Shown: positions 63,468-64,000 of the stretch, one piece after another
Layout: each line of letters starts with the position of its first letter
Numbering within the stretch: position 1 is the stretch's first letter
Assembly: GCA_036741235.1 (NCBI GenBank)
Contig: DAINSQ010000004.1
Span: 1 to 64,000, forward strand
Direction of reading: 5' to 3'
DNA: 64,000 bases
DNA from: JABWBR01 sp036741235
Lineage (GTDB): Bacteria > Bacteroidota > Bacteroidia > Chitinophagales > Saprospiraceae
Made by a program: the position numbers and the translations under genes
Notes under the pieces: model-generated
The model's database searches: none
What the model was told of the DNA's origin: nothing
Seen by the model: only the letters and a program-made list of their open reading frames with translations

Positions 63468-64000
63468 CTATTCACTGCCTGCTTTGAGGTTGAGTTCTTT
63501 TCGCGGCAATTTAGCGTCGCGCTGCGAGGTATGCCACACGAAAGAAGCAATGATCGTGGCGGCCTGCTTTAGGTCTTCCTCCGATAGATGGTCCAGGTTG
63601 TCCATGTTGGAATGGTGCGTACGGGTAGAGTAGGCCATTTCATCCTGGATAAACTGAAAGCCCGGTATGCCTGCTGCGTCGAATGCCAGGTGGTCGGTAC
63701 CGCCGGTATTCGACAGGGTGAGGGTGGTAGCGCCGAGGTCTTTGAAGGCATCGAGCCAGGCCCGGAAGATTGGACCTACGGCTTGATTTCCCTGCTGGTA
63801 AACGCCCCTGATTTTGCCGGTGCCGTTATCGAGGTTGTAGTAGGCCGAAACTTTGTCCTGCTCGGGTTTTAGCGATTGGGCATTGCCCATATTGTCAGTA
63901 TCAGCAAAATGTTGTTTGACATAACCGCGGGAGCCGTAAAGCCCCTGCTCCTCGCCCGTCCACAACGCCAGTCGCAAAGTACGGCGGGGCTGAACGCCGC
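63468..64000 (-). CDS. C-terminal part of an M28-family metallopeptidase (partial)
   Basis: The frame runs off the window end. It keeps RLALWTGEEQGLYGSRGYV, in which the EE pair holds the catalytic base and a zinc ligand. Further metal ligands lie in TGGTDHLAFDAAGIPGFQF (Asp/His) and RTHHSNMDNLDHL. These are features of the M28 aminopeptidase or carboxypeptidase group. The preceding residues at the edge (QPRRTLRLALW) match the family. Probably secreted, but the N-terminus is outside the window. Confidence 0.9.
   Translation of the reverse strand, partial: GVQPRRTLRLALWTGEEQGLYGSRGYVKQHFADTDNMGNAQSLKPEQDKVSAYYNLDNGTGKIRGVYQQGNQAVGPIFRAWLDAFKDLGATTLTLSNTGGTDHLAFDAAGIPGFQFIQDEMAYSTRTHHSNMDNLDHLSEEDLKQAATIIASFVWHTSQRDAKLPRKELNLKAGSE

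Overview
The window looks like chromosomal DNA of a member of Bacteroidota, probably Saprospiria or a close relative; the class is an inference. The evidence is: at least seven secreted proteins with type IX secretion (T9SS) C-terminal tails, one of them a giant protein with a gliding-motility-type tail; repeated TAnnTTTG-like -7 elements typical of Bacteroidota upstream of housekeeping genes; almost no Shine-Dalgarno sequences; and core genes (rlmN, mfd, prs, rplY, adk, glyA) of ordinary bacterial type. I recognised no tRNA, rRNA, insertion sequence, CRISPR array or origin.

Layout. 1-3990 is an AT-rich cassette: the tail of an upstream ORF, a 59-residue protein, and a 1255-residue NACHT/STAND ATPase. 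The last two share a gapless 16-residue motif, C-terminal in the small protein and N-terminal in the ATPase, which is the arrangement of bacterial amyloid-signalling effector/NLR pairs. 4108-8612 holds rlmN and mfd. 8621-16755 holds a secreted protein, a membrane protein, a secreted reprolysin-like protease, a Na+/H+ antiporter and a small NAD(P)-binding protein. 16905-20943 holds prs, rplY, a nitrilase-family amidase gene broken by one in-frame stop, an NlpC/P60 hydrolase and adk. 20951-24302 holds a secreted phosphoesterase and glyA.

24324-28353 holds a caspase-like protease with an intact His/Cys dyad, followed 16 bases later by a protein with two caspase-like domains that have both lost catalytic residues, plus C-terminal TPR-like helices. 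28348-33990 holds a five-heme cytochrome with a T9SS tail, then paaABC co-directional with a TSUP permease and a MarC-family protein, behind a promoter overlapped by a TetR-type palindrome. 33974-39878 holds a CxxS thioredoxin-like lipoprotein, an erythromycin-esterase-like protein, and a tight DPP-IV / PAP2 / acetyltransferase operon. 39998-54359 is mostly extracellular proteins and two Gfo/Idh/MocA oxidoreductases. 54494-58243 encodes one polypeptide with two D-Ala-D-Ala ligase domains, a membrane segment and three PASTA domains. The window ends with another T9SS cargo, a rhodanese, a SPOR protein, a ParA with a putative ribbon-helix-helix partner, and the end of an M28 peptidase gene.

The three strongest candidates for undescribed biology are the small-protein/NLR pair with three tandem OB/cold-shock-like C-terminal units, the caspase/double-pseudocaspase pair, and the tandem Ddl-PASTA fusion.
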